From Gnetum montanum (lineage: Eukaryota; Streptophyta; Gnetopsida; Gnetales; Gnetaceae), in NCBI GenBank assembly GCA_015680685.1, contig MNCI01027232.1:93955-157954 (forward strand): 64,000 nucleotides of DNA, in the 5' to 3' direction. The stretch's first letter is position 1. Each line of letters opens with the position of its first letter. Made by a program: the position numbers and the translations under genes. Positions 35,140 to 44,757 of the stretch are shown piece by piece. Under the pieces are notes generated by a model. It was not told the DNA's origin and did not search any database. It worked only from the letters and a program-made list of their open reading frames with translations.

Positions 35140-38100
35140 CTAAATGTAATACCGCTTCAGATATACATGATTTACAGATTTTGGTAATTCATTGCCATTG
35201 ATGTCTGCTAGTCTGAAAGCTCCGTTGCTATATGCATCGACCACCAAGAAAGGGCCTTCCCAATTCGCCGAGAACTTGCCTACCGGCTCACGCACGGCTT
35301 TGAGGACTAGGTCTCCTTTCTTGATCTGACACTGCTGAAGGTTGTGATGATGCTTCTGTCTCTATTTATCTTGATATTTCTCAATCGTATCAAGAGCCTG
35401 TATCCGCTTCTCTTCTACTGAATCCAAATCCATTATCCGAGCCTCGGTGTGTTGAGCCTCATTTATAATGGTGGAGAGGACCATTCTCAGAGAAGGAATT
35501 TGCAATTCGAGAGGTAGCACTGCTTCAGATCCGTAAACTAGGCTATAGGGCGTACTGCCTGTAGCTATCCTACATGTAGTACGATATGCCCATAGCACAT
35601 AGAGGATTTTATCATGCCACCGTCTCTTGTTGCCGTCAAGCATTTTCTTGAGCAGATTGATGATTACTTTATTTGATGCTTCAGCTTGACCATTCACCTG
35701 TAGGTAATAGGGGGAGGAAAAAGACTGTCTAATGCCTAGGTTATCGTAGAAGGATTTGGTTTCCACGCTACTAAACTGTGCCCATTGTCGGTCATAATAG
35801 TCATTGGGAGACCAAATCTGGTTACTATATTGTCCAAGATAAAGTGGCAAACCTGTTGGGATGTGATTTTCCTCAGGGGGATAGCTTCTACCCACTTCAT
35901 AAAATACTCAGTAGCGGTAATAATGAAGCTATGCCCTACAGAAGATTTTGGCGCGATGGGTCCTATAATGTCCAGTCCCCATCATTGGAAAGGCCATGTT
36001 ATCTGCGTTGTATGCAATTCTGTGGGTGACACGTGTATGAGGTTTGCATGACGCTGACACGTGTCACAAGTTTTAACCTTTATCAGGCGGTCTTTTTCCA
36101 TGCGTGGCCAGTAGTACCCTAAGCGACTGATTTTTAGGGCCATAGCTCGTGGTGCTACATGGCCGCCGCATAGTCCCTCGTGAACTACTCTGACTATACG
36201 CTGTGCTTGGCTTTCGTCAACGCAAGTAAGCAGCACGCCATCGAAAGAGCGTCTACAGAGAGTACTATCTCCAATGATAACGTACTGCCTAGCCCGTTTG
36301 CGAATCGCGTCTTTCTGTGCGCATGTCAATTCAAGCGGTAATTCACCCTGTAGAAGATAAGTTTTAATATTGTCGTACCATTCAGGCAAGCTTTCCTCGA
36401 GAAGAGAGGAGATTTGCGCCGCCTGAATGATAGGACCTACGCAGTCTGTAATTAATGTAGGGCAAGAGTTAAACAAGTGTGATGGCACGTGTAAAGCCAG
36501 AGTGGCCAGTGCGTCGGCCAGCGTGTTGTTAGTGCGTGGCACGTGTTGGGCGTCGAAGGTCGTAAATTGCCTCAGAATATCTTTAGCCTGATCGCAGTAA
36601 GGCTGCAAATGTATAGCTTTGCAGGTGTAGACTCCAGTGATTTGATTTATGACAAGCATCAAATCGCCCCTAACCGCCAGGTGTTGCACATCTAGTTCGC
36701 TGGCGGTTAGCAGTCCCCTGAGGAGCCCCTCGTACTCTACCACGTTGTTCATACAAGGGAAGGTTAAGCGATAAGTGTGTAGACGCACATCCTCAGGTGA
36801 TAGCGTAATAACCGCGGTGGCACTGCCACCTCAGGCAGTTGAGGCTCCGTTGAAATACAACGTCGCCTCGAGGCCTGTCAAGACAGGGCTTAGACTATGT
36901 ACATGTTCGTCAGGAAATTCGGGCTCTATTGTAGCTTGGTTATCAACAGGTGATGTTACTAACTGGTCAGCTATCGCCTGGCCTTTCGTAGAAGATTGGC
37001 CAACATAATGCAGATCAAATTCTGCTGTGATAGCCTTCCAGCGAGCAATTCTACTACTTTCGTACAAGTTGTGCGTAATAGTCCTAAGGATGTTATTTCT
37101 GCAAATAATGTTAACTTGGCTACGGAAAAGATAATGTCTACACTTCTTAAGTGTAAAAACTAACACTAAGCAATTACGCTCTACCTCGTTATACCTCATT
37201 TCATACACATATAGAGCATGACTCAAGTAGTACATAGGCACTTCGGACCCATCATTCCTCTTTTGACAAAGCAATGCTGCTAACGCTACTTCCGAAGTTG
37301 CGAGGTAAATGTAAAATGGCAAATCCCTTTGTGGTGGGAAAACCGTAGGTAAATGCTGGAGTTCCTGTTTAATGCTATCAAACGCACGCTGGCAATCCTC
37401 CGTCCACTCGAAATTGACCCCCTTCTTTAACAAATGTTGCATAGGGTGAAGCTTGTCGGTTAATCTCGAGATGAATCGACGTATGAACTGCAAATGTCCT
37501 TGTAACTCGCGTAATTGCTTCAGGTCTTTCGGAGGCGTTAACTCGACAATGGCTTTGACCTTATCAGGGTCAACTCGTATGCCAGTTTCTGATACCACAA
37601 ACCCCAACATGCGTCCGGTTTTGACTCTGAATACGCACTTCTTCGGGTTAAGCTGGAGCTCATACTTAGAGCATCGTTTAAGGACTAACTCCAAATCTCC
37701 TGAATGATCCTCAGACTTTAAAGACTTTACAGCTATATCATCTACATAATCATTCAGTCTCTCTAAGAGGTAATCGCTAAAGATGTATGTCATAGCCCGT
37801 TGATACGTTGCTCCAGCATTCTTTAGACCAAATGGCATCATAGTGTAACAAAAGGTACCCCAGGGTGTCATGAATGTCGTAGTTAGCTGATGTTCTAGGT
37901 TTATGCGAATCTGGTTATAACTAGAGAAACCATCCATGAAGGATAGGAGTGCATGCCCAGCTGTTGTATTGACTAGTTGATCGATACTCGGGAGCGGGAA
38001 ATTATCCTTGATTGTGGCCTTGTTCAAATCCCAAAAGTCTATGCAAATGCATATACTCCCGGTCTTCTTCGGTACGACCACAATGTTAGATACCCAGTCC

Positions 38101-38618
38101 GAGTAATCGACCGCACGAATGAAACCAACTTGATATAGTTTGGTGATTTCATTATGCACGGCTAGCGCGATCTCTGGCTTGATTTTGCGTGCCTTTTGCC
38201 TAACTGCTTTGATCTGTGGGTCTAATATGATGTTATGTTGGATTAGCCTAGGATCTAGTCCGGGCATATCCTCATATGACCATGCGAAGACAGTGATGTT
38301 GTCTTGCAGGACCTGTGTCACGGCGTCGTGCATTTTTTGATCTAACAAGGAACTGACTTTGAGCGTTTTAGCTTTGCCCCTATGTGTAACGATAGAGACC
38401 TCATCAAGGGGGTCTTCGGTTATGTCTCCAGCCTCCAGGTCTAGCATGCGCATCAATTGTTCTCGCCATTCCGGGGACATCTCCGACGCAGCTATAGTTA
38501 CATCTTCTAAGGGGAGATTAACGTCTATAAACGCGGGATCAAATTGCCTAACTACCTCTCCGTATGGGCCAGTCAGAGTTAAAGGTGTTGATAATGTTAC
38601 GTCCATTTGTTGTTTGTC
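35140..38618 (-). pseudogene. pol: Element A pol: RT, RNase H, archaeal-type RNase H, integrase
   Basis: Second exon of the gag-pol transcript, read leftward from 38618 (first internal Met at 38606) to TAG at 35140-35142. RT: FMDGFSSYNQI near residue 225 and YVDDI at residues 287-291, counted from that Met. RNase H at about 420-545 has YLATSEVAL where an Asp-containing motif normally stands, so the first catalytic Asp is lost, as is usual in Tat elements. After a TGA (36831-36833) the second, archaeal-type RNase H follows: YFNGAS (catalytic Asp replaced by Asn), NNVVEYEGLLRGL, GDLMLVINQ, NNTLADALATLA. Integrase: CDTCQRH, GLDIIGPI, TDNG, NGQAEASNK (D, D, E present). A TGA at 35982 and a one-base deletion near 35783 break it. 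The C-terminal GDLVLKAV..GKFSANWEGPF module (35190-35330) is intact. Confidence 0.93.
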
Positions 38619-38755
38619 CTACAAAATCACAAAGTGCGTAAATAATTAGGAAGAGGATGACGTGATGGCTAGCAAACGTGGAAAGCTAACAGAATTTTGA
38701 ATTTTGTAATGAAGTTGTAATCAATGCTACCCGATTATGAGGCGATAAGATGTGG

Positions 38756-38781
38756 TAGTTTAACGTCATTTCGGACAGTGG
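38756..38781. repeat. Lone copy of A's 20-bp repeat core near the antisense promoter
   Basis: TAGTTTAACGTCATTTCGGAC matches the array units at 34679-35101. It lies about 120 bp upstream of the TATA-like box of the antisense gene. Confidence 0.7.
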
Positions 38782-38872
38782 AGCGTGCGATATCAATCGC
38801 ATTAATATCCTGATTTTCGGGTTTCGTTTTAGGAAGGCCCCACTGCAATCGAATATCAAGTCGGTGATCCTC

Positions 38873-38882
38873 GCATATAAGT
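38873..38882 (+). promoter_or_regulatory. TATA-like box of the antisense gene
   Basis: GCATATAAGT (38873-38882), about 130 bp before the ATG at 39010. Position and context suit a plant core promoter. It lies inside the sense intron. Confidence 0.5.
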
Positions 38883-40342
38883 AGGCGGTTTTTTGATTAG
38901 AACGGACTGCTGGCTATTGTGAGTTCAGATTCGCGAGTATTATCTAGCAAGAGTAAAAAGTGCAGAAGATTTGAAGGTGCAAAGCTGTGCAAGTGTTGAA
39001 GCTGTGATAATGGCGCCTAAGACGAAGAGGAAGAACACTAAATTGGCTAAAATCGACGAGCTGCAGGAGAACCTGGAGCGTGTTCAACAAGCCCTAGTCG
39101 AAGTGCGCGACCCAACACCTTTGAACCGGTAGGTCATTCTTTGCATGCTCGTGCTATTTCAGCGTTTGTGCAATACATCATTCTATGTAAATGAGGGTTT
39201 TGGGTTATCGACCTCGCATTATAGCGAGGGTTTGGGTATGGTTGCGTTTATCGCCGTCATCAGAGACGGACTTTGCGCTGTTGCAAGGGTTTAGGCGATT
39301 TCCGCATAGTTGACTGAGCGTAATGTGTAAATTTTTTGTTTTAACGATACAAATGTAAATCTAGCTGTTAATTTATGTATTGCGTTTTTCTGTACAGTGT
39401 CGTGTTGAAGCCCGTTCTGATTGTGTTAGACATCATTGGGGTCTTGTGTTGGCTAAACCCCATCGTCCCCAATGTCCCCCCTCTACACACACGAGTGTAG
39501 GGGAAGGCCATCTGGTTTCGGAGGGGGGCGCTGGAGTTTCTGCAGTTCTTACTGCACAACTTCAGCATCATTGTATGGTCTAATCTGAGTGGCGATGTTG
39601 CCAGTGCCATTTTGGAGCACCTGTTGGCGGGGTCTGCGCAGGGGATTCTGGCTTACTTGACAGACGGGGCCATCGATACGGGTCGTCCCGAGGACCAAGC
39701 GCTCAACGCCCGAGGTCTGAGGAACTTACACTGGATCTAGGAAATGGCCCGTTTCAGTTGTTATCATGCGTATAACACGATGTTCGTGGCTCGCCATGTC
39801 TCGACCTACTTCCAAAACCCACAAGGCACGGTGTACTACGTGGGAGGGTAAGCAAATTCTGCCAACTATATTTTTTTTGTTACTGTTATAATGTATGTTG
39901 TCGATGTGAAATGTAGGAGAATTCTATATGCAAAAATGTCAGTTAAGCTTACGCTGTATGGTATAGGTTTTTTATTCATGATAATAGGTTAATCGGAGAT
40001 GCTGACGTGTTGGCCTGGGCCGAAACGACAATAAAGGCATTTACCTCAACCAGCAATGTGTGTGCCAGCGTTTTAGGGCAGATTGGCCATGAGATGCATG
40101 AGTATCACACCCGTTACGAGCACCCTTTTAAGAATTGTTGGGAACTCGGGTGGTTGCACGATGACTGGACCTTAGATTCGCCCCTTACGGCTGAGGACGT
40201 GCAGATGATCCTACCGCCATTCCCTTTGCCCTTCGGACCTGGTAAGGCCGCTGCGTGTTCTAACGTTATGCATGTGTGTAATTGTGAGTTTTGGACATTG
40301 CGTAATAGCGTTTCTATTTGACTTGTGTTTTATACTGTGCAG

Positions 40343-41347
40343 TCAGGGAATCCCAGGAGATTACCCTTATGATTTCCGGCCGCGAGGCGAGGGATGTCCT
40401 CTTCCGTTACGACGATATTAAGGACGCACAGCGCTGCCTTGGCCACTCGGCGGCCTTAGTCGCGGTGACCTCCAAGATCCGGGCAGCAGGGCTAATGCAC
40501 CTATTTTTGGCTGCGACCCCAGATGTCCCTGCCAGTGAGATGATAGCCTTGGTCGACTCCTTCAGTGAGAAGGCGGAGTGTTTTTGCACGCGCGTGCATA
40601 ACGTGCGCGTAACTTTCGATATCAACGCTCAACTCTTCGCGGACCTGTTTGGGGTCCCCTCGAACGGCATTCCTGTGAAGGCGAAGACCAAGAGGAGCCC
40701 TGAATTCCAAGCGTGGCTGAAGGAGTGGGTGAGAATCCCAAAAGAGACCAAAGGGTTTCCTTGTGACAAATTCGAGATGGAGGTTGCCAAGACACTCTAT
40801 CCCCTTTTTCGAGCCCGAACCTTCCCCAAAACCCTCTCGCAGGGGAAGTTCTTTTCGGTAGAACAGACCCGTATTATGCGGGAGGTTCTGGAGGAGGGTA
40901 CCTGGTTCGATTGGGTCAAGCTTCGCAAGAAGCTTGAGTCTCACTTCAATGTGCATTACGCCTTTCTCATAGCTTGCCTCCGGCGGTTTGCTGAGTTTCT
41001 AGTCATCCAGAGGAACAGGATCTGGGGACAGCAAGATCGAGACCAGCTGTCTAGGCCTTGGATTACCCACATTCTCAGCACTACCCGTGGGCAGGATCCG
41101 CCGGAAGGGATCGAGGAGTCATTGTCTGTAACGACTAAAGGCTTGGTGGCGCCTCAAGTGCGAGGTCTCGACAGCGTAGGCGGGATAATGCCTACTTTCA
41201 CTGGCGATGCCTCACGAGGGAAGCACCTGGCGGAAGAAATTGTGGAACCAGTAGCTCGACGCAAGAGGATCCATCTTGCCGAGGCCCCTAGGGGTGGCGC
41301 AGGCCAAACTGTTGCGGTCAAGGTTCAGCGGAATAAGCCTCCGCCTG
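40343..41347 (+). CDS. Exon 4 of the antisense gene (main domain, uninterrupted)
   Basis: A 335-codon exon without stops, the best-preserved coding stretch on the plus strand. Acceptor TATACTGTGCAG, donor CCTG/GTAAGTG. It starts VRESQEITLMISGREARD and contains a hydrophobic/aromatic middle (LMHLFLAATPDVP, CTRVHNVRVTFDINAQLFADLFGVPS, WFDWVKLRKKLESHFNVHYAFL) and a basic C-terminal part (RRKRIHLAE). The pattern 'short beta-like stretch, then LFGVP' recalls the plant retrotransposon-associated 'putative plant transposon protein' proteins (motif like F..A.N.LLGLP), but no catalytic residues can be assigned. Its openness over 1 kb while the other exons carry stops suggests recent coding constraint. 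Confidence 0.7.
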
Positions 41348-41498
41348 GTAAGTGTAAAAGGATTGTAATACGCAATGTTCTATTTAGATGATCTGGCGTT
41401 ATATGCTAACGTGTGGTGGTGTAAACAGTAAAAATGATAGGACAATTGAGACAGGGGCAATGATATTTAGCCGTGGGGAGGGGGCCTCAATTTTGGAA

Positions 41499-41690
41499 GA
41501 AGAGGCCCCAGCTATTAATGTGAGCCGTGCACGGGTTCCAATGTGTGAGGAGGCCCCAGCTGCGAGTGAGAGCCGTGCATAGGTTCCAGTGCGTGAGGAG
41601 GCCCCAGCTGCGAGCGGGAGCCGTGCACGTGACCAGGTACACGAGGAAACTCCAGCTACTGGGACTAGCGACACACGGGATCACGCGCGT
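41499..41690 (+). repeat. Four 48-bp coding repeats (16 residues each) in exon 5
   Basis: Units at 41499-41546, 41547-41594, 41595-41642 and 41643-41690 encode EEAPAINVSRARVPMC, EEAPAASESRA(stop)VPVR, EEAPAASGSRARDQVH and EETPATGTSDTRDHAR. Being in frame and in whole codons, they support that this stretch was translated on the plus strand. Likely an unstructured linker. Confidence 0.85.
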
Positions 41691-42844
41691 GGAGAGAGAG
41701 GAGCAGAAGAGATTGGTGAAGTTGCCACTGTCACTGGCAGAGGAAATGGATGTGTTAGCGTGTTTTTGCAAGATTTTTGTTAATAGATGGAGTGCCTAAC
41801 CGAATTATGCTACAGGGGAAGAGGATGCATCTACATCTGCTACTGTGAGCAAAACGTGGAGAGACTTCCCCGATAAATTTGCCTTCATGGAAGGCATCGT
41901 GGATGACATGATCGAGCATTTGGAACACGTCGAACCTGGCGCTGGTATGTTATAGCCATAATGAGTTGTCGATATAATGTATTAGTGATGTGTCATCTAT
42001 ATTGATGCTTGTTTTTCTGTTAGGAGCTCGCCTCCTATGGGATCCCGCGGAGCCCATTGATTTGGACACAGCGAAGCCTCCACCTGATGGGGAGGCCGTG
42101 CCATGCCACATTTATGAGGAAATGTCTAAATGTGCATTACACTCAGCTTGCTCCTTATGGGAGAGTAGGGGGGGCGTAAATGAAAACCTGTGGAAAAGGC
42201 TACAGAAATCAGATCAAACGATAGAGGCGCTGACCCAGGAGGTCGGGGACATAAGGTCAAGGTACGAGTTCCTACAGGCCCGAGTGACGGGGGATGAAGA
42301 CTGGCGTACCACTATTGTCGATCACTCCCGTTATTGGACAGCCATTAAAAATAGCGTACAGACCAGTCGAGCGTTAGTAGAGCAAAGGATGCAAATTGAG
42401 CTCCTAGCTCAAAAAAGCCGAGATTGGAGGGACTACTGCGCCAGCGTACAGGAATGGGGACAAAAGGAGAAAGATCACAAATACCTATATAAATGGGAAA
42501 GCGCTGCCTATCAAAAACATTACCGCGATTCTGCCGTCAAAGCCTGATCCCTAGAGGTTTTCGTGGACACCATCAGAGCGTCCAAAGCTTTCAAGAAGTT
42601 CGAGGAACAGGTGACCGTAACCGTGTCCCCAGAAAGGGCAATGACTTTGCCTGGGAACCAAGCTACAATCCCCACATTCTTCCCTGATCCACCCTGCTAG
42701 AGCAGCATGGAAAAAGGGAAGATGAAAGCTGGAGCTATGTTGGGCGAGGATGTGTGGCCAGACTTGACAGAGGACGAGATTATGGAGCGCCTGTGGGCTG
42801 GCCTGGACAATCTTCCCTTTGCTACGGAAGTAGGGCCGTCGCGA

Positions 42845-42884
42845 GTAAGTTTATACATGGCTTAGTAAGTTTATACATGGCTTG
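42845..42884 (+). repeat. 20-bp tandem duplication of a splice donor
   Basis: GTAAGTTTATACATGGCTT occurs at 42845-42863 and again, with one spacer base, at 42865-42883. The first copy is the donor of the last intron of the antisense gene; the second is an extra potential donor 20 bp downstream. Confidence 0.85.
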
Positions 42885-43170
42885 TGATTGCTATTCTGAC
42901 TTTGATGTTATTTGTGTGTAGGTACCGAAAGAGGATAGAGGAAATACGCCAGCTGATGGGCCGGGAGAGGAAACAGAGGAAGCAGCGGAGGAATGCGACG
43001 ATGAAGGGCGCTCTCCTGTGGAGCCAATGCCAGAACGAGAGCCTCATGGAGGGGCAGTCTTTCATGAAGGCATAATCCCCAGAAACGATGGCCCACTGGA
43101 GGACGATCTTTTGGGGCTGGATCCAGAGTTAAAGGATACCGATGACAGTGGTAGTAGAGGGAATGCGTAA

Positions 43171-43364
43171 TTGTTATTTACGCAAAATGTTATTGATGCA
43201 AGGTTGAGTATTGTTCCGAATGACTATTGAAGAATTGTTATAAATTTTAATGGATATTTTAAACGTTAATTAGTTTGTTGGTTGGCTTTTTATGCTTTTG
43301 TCTACGTCAGCGTGAAAATATACGTTAAGAGTTCTGTCTAAGTGATACTGATGGGACATAATAA
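43171..43364 (+). other. Presumed 3' untranslated region of the antisense gene
   Basis: About 190 bp of AT-rich sequence between the TAA and the repeat array. No clear AATAAA was seen; ATAAAT at about 43239 is the nearest polyadenylation-like word. Confidence 0.35.
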
Positions 43365-43690
43365 CTAGTTTAAGGCCGTTGCGGGCCCGTTGCGTATTCC
43401 AGCATAAATGGTTATAGTATGCAATACTGCGTTATTAGTTTAAGGCTGTTGCGGGCCAGTTGCGTATTGTATAGAAAGCGTAAATAATGATAGTGGATAA
43501 CTTTGGATGACTAGTTTAAGGCCATTGCGGGCCGGTTGCATACCTACGTACAACGGTATGAATGAGTTGATTTTGTATAACTAGTTTAAGGCCGTTGCGG
43601 GCCAACTGCGTAACTAGATGAGACAGTATTAATACACTGATCTTGTGTAACTAGTTTAAGGCCATTGCGGGCCGTCTGCGTAAACCGTAA
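43365..43690. repeat. Five-unit array, core AGTTTAAGGCCGTTGCGGGC
   Basis: Copies start at 43365, 43436, 43511, 43581 and 43651 (spacing 71, 75, 70, 70 bp). Each has CTAGTTTAAGGCC[G/A]TTGCGGGCC followed by a TGCGTA-type word. The core is a variant of the array at 34679-35101 (shared pattern AGTTTAAnGyCGTwGCGGrC). It lies between the 3' end of the antisense gene and the sense intron donor. Confidence 0.92.
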
Positions 43691-43869
43691 CAAAAATGTA
43701 ATCTTGCATAAACACGTGAAGTGATGTGAAAGCATAAACACAGAAAAAAAATGTAGCGTAAACATAGAAAACAAATGTAGCGTAAAAGTATGTTGACACA
43801 AAAAAAACTATTAAATAAGGACTGGGCTTAACTTACAAGAGAATGGTAGTGCAAGCAAAAGGCCATGAT

Positions 43870-44757
43870 TCAACCGTCGATACGCAATTGTATTTTAATG
43901 GCCTTTACGTTAAGCGCTGCGTAGGGGCGAGGAGGCTTGTTGTTTGACTCCTCTACGCTGTCATCCGGAAATGGCAGGTCGGCCCAGGCTAGACCATCAT
44001 CATTATTGTCGGTTTGTTTAAGGGCTTGGAGATGGGACTGATCGTCAGTTGTTTCAATCTCTGAACCCCGTTCCTCTTTGATGTTATTGACGGTCCTGGG
44101 GGTGACCTCGTCGTTGCGTATGATAACCTCCCCTCCGGCATAGGGCAGGTGTATCTCTTGGTGTATAGGCGACGAAACCACCCTCAGATGGGCTAACCAC
44201 GACCTCCCTAAGATCAAGTTAAAGCCAGGCATCTCCTCGACGACTAAGAATGTGGCTTATGTTGGGAATTTATCTCCCGCCACAAACTCAATACGCACCA
44301 TTCCTTTGACCTGAACCCGTGCTCCGTTGAATGATTTTACGCAAGCCGTCGTCGTGGGAGTGATCTGGTCGACCAAGCCCAACCTATCCACTATGGAATA
44401 AGGAACGACGTTAACTGCTGCACCATCATCCATGTGTACCCTCTGGATCTGGTACTAGCCGACCTGAATGGTAATGAACATAGGCTCAGTCGTTACTTGA
44501 CCTTTCTCCGGGTCATCTTTGACAGATTCATCCTGAAAGGTCAGCAAGGTAGGCTTGGGTTGTTCATCTTTGGAAGGAAATATGACAGCGTGTATCGCTT
44601 TCTCTTCTGCTGGTAGGCTGCCATCCACTGATATGGATGTCAGCATATGTACCATAGCCTCACGGTGTTCTCGAGAAGTCATCAGTAAGTCGTACAGGCT
44701 CAGCGTTGTGTTCTTTTGTTTAAGAGCCTGTTTAACTTGCATGAATGCATCGAGGAG
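43870..44757 (-). pseudogene. Element A aspartic protease
   Basis: Downstream end of the gag-protease exon. HMDDGAAVNVVPYSIV (about 44382-44430) is the active-site region, with DDG in place of D[S/T]G. VQVKGMVRIEFVAGD and, after a TAA, MPGFNLILGRSWLAHLRVVSSPIHQEIHLPY (43870-44232 frame) form the C-terminal part, typical of Tat/Ogre (LLGRPWIH..SSLHQ). An acidic linker to 43870 follows. In-frame TAG (44455) and TAA (about 44259) plus the final TGA are each one C-to-T change from Gln or Arg codons. Continuous in frame with gag upstream. Confidence 0.85.

Larger units (their letters stand above)
39010..43170 (+). pseudogene. Eight-exon antisense gene inside element A, product unrecognised
   Basis: Proposed exons: 39010-39128, 39398-39847, 39988-40241, 40343-41347, 41429-~41751, 41816-41944, 42024-42844, 42922-43170 (TAA 43168-43170), about 1,100 codons. 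Introns are 64-269 bp, nearly all GTAAG/GTAGG/GTATG..AG. Codon phase matches at junctions 1/2, 2/3, 3/4, 6/7 and 7/8. Junction 4/5 is off by one base and 5/6 rests on a weak donor at 41752. The start is MAPKTKRKNTK, a basic, NLS-like N-terminus followed by a short coiled coil (KIDELQENLERVQQ). Exon 4 is the longest domain, with RVTFDINAQLFADLFGVPS. Exon 5 encodes four 16-residue repeats, exon 7 a coiled coil, and exon 8 an acidic Glu/Asp/Pro-rich tail. Five stops (39498, 39738, 41580, 42545, 42698) disable this copy. I do not recognise the family; a distant relation to plant mobile-domain or 'plant transposon protein' domains is only a guess. Confidence 0.75.
38619..43836 (-). other. Sense intron between protease and RT of element A
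   Basis: Minus-strand donor GTAAGT (43836-43831) and acceptor TTTTGTAG (ending at 38619) with a pyrimidine-containing lead-in; length 5,218 bp. The exon side before the donor has 33 nt (11 codons) after the protease-frame TGA at 43870-43872. The exon after the acceptor has 12 nt (4 codons) before the Met at 38606. Splicing therefore joins the protease and RT frames exactly, with that single TGA between. Ogre elements are known to have an intron in this very place. The odd feature is its content: an oppositely oriented multi-exon gene and repeat copies. Confidence 0.78.

Noticed and set aside
37453-38649. Plus-strand frames opposite RT of element A
   Set aside because: Shadows of the minus-strand pol frame; no introns or promoter fit them.
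40407-40956. Minus-strand frames opposite exon 4 of the antisense gene
   Set aside because: Shadows of the plus-strand exon; the sense-strand reading has no gag, protease or pol similarity here.
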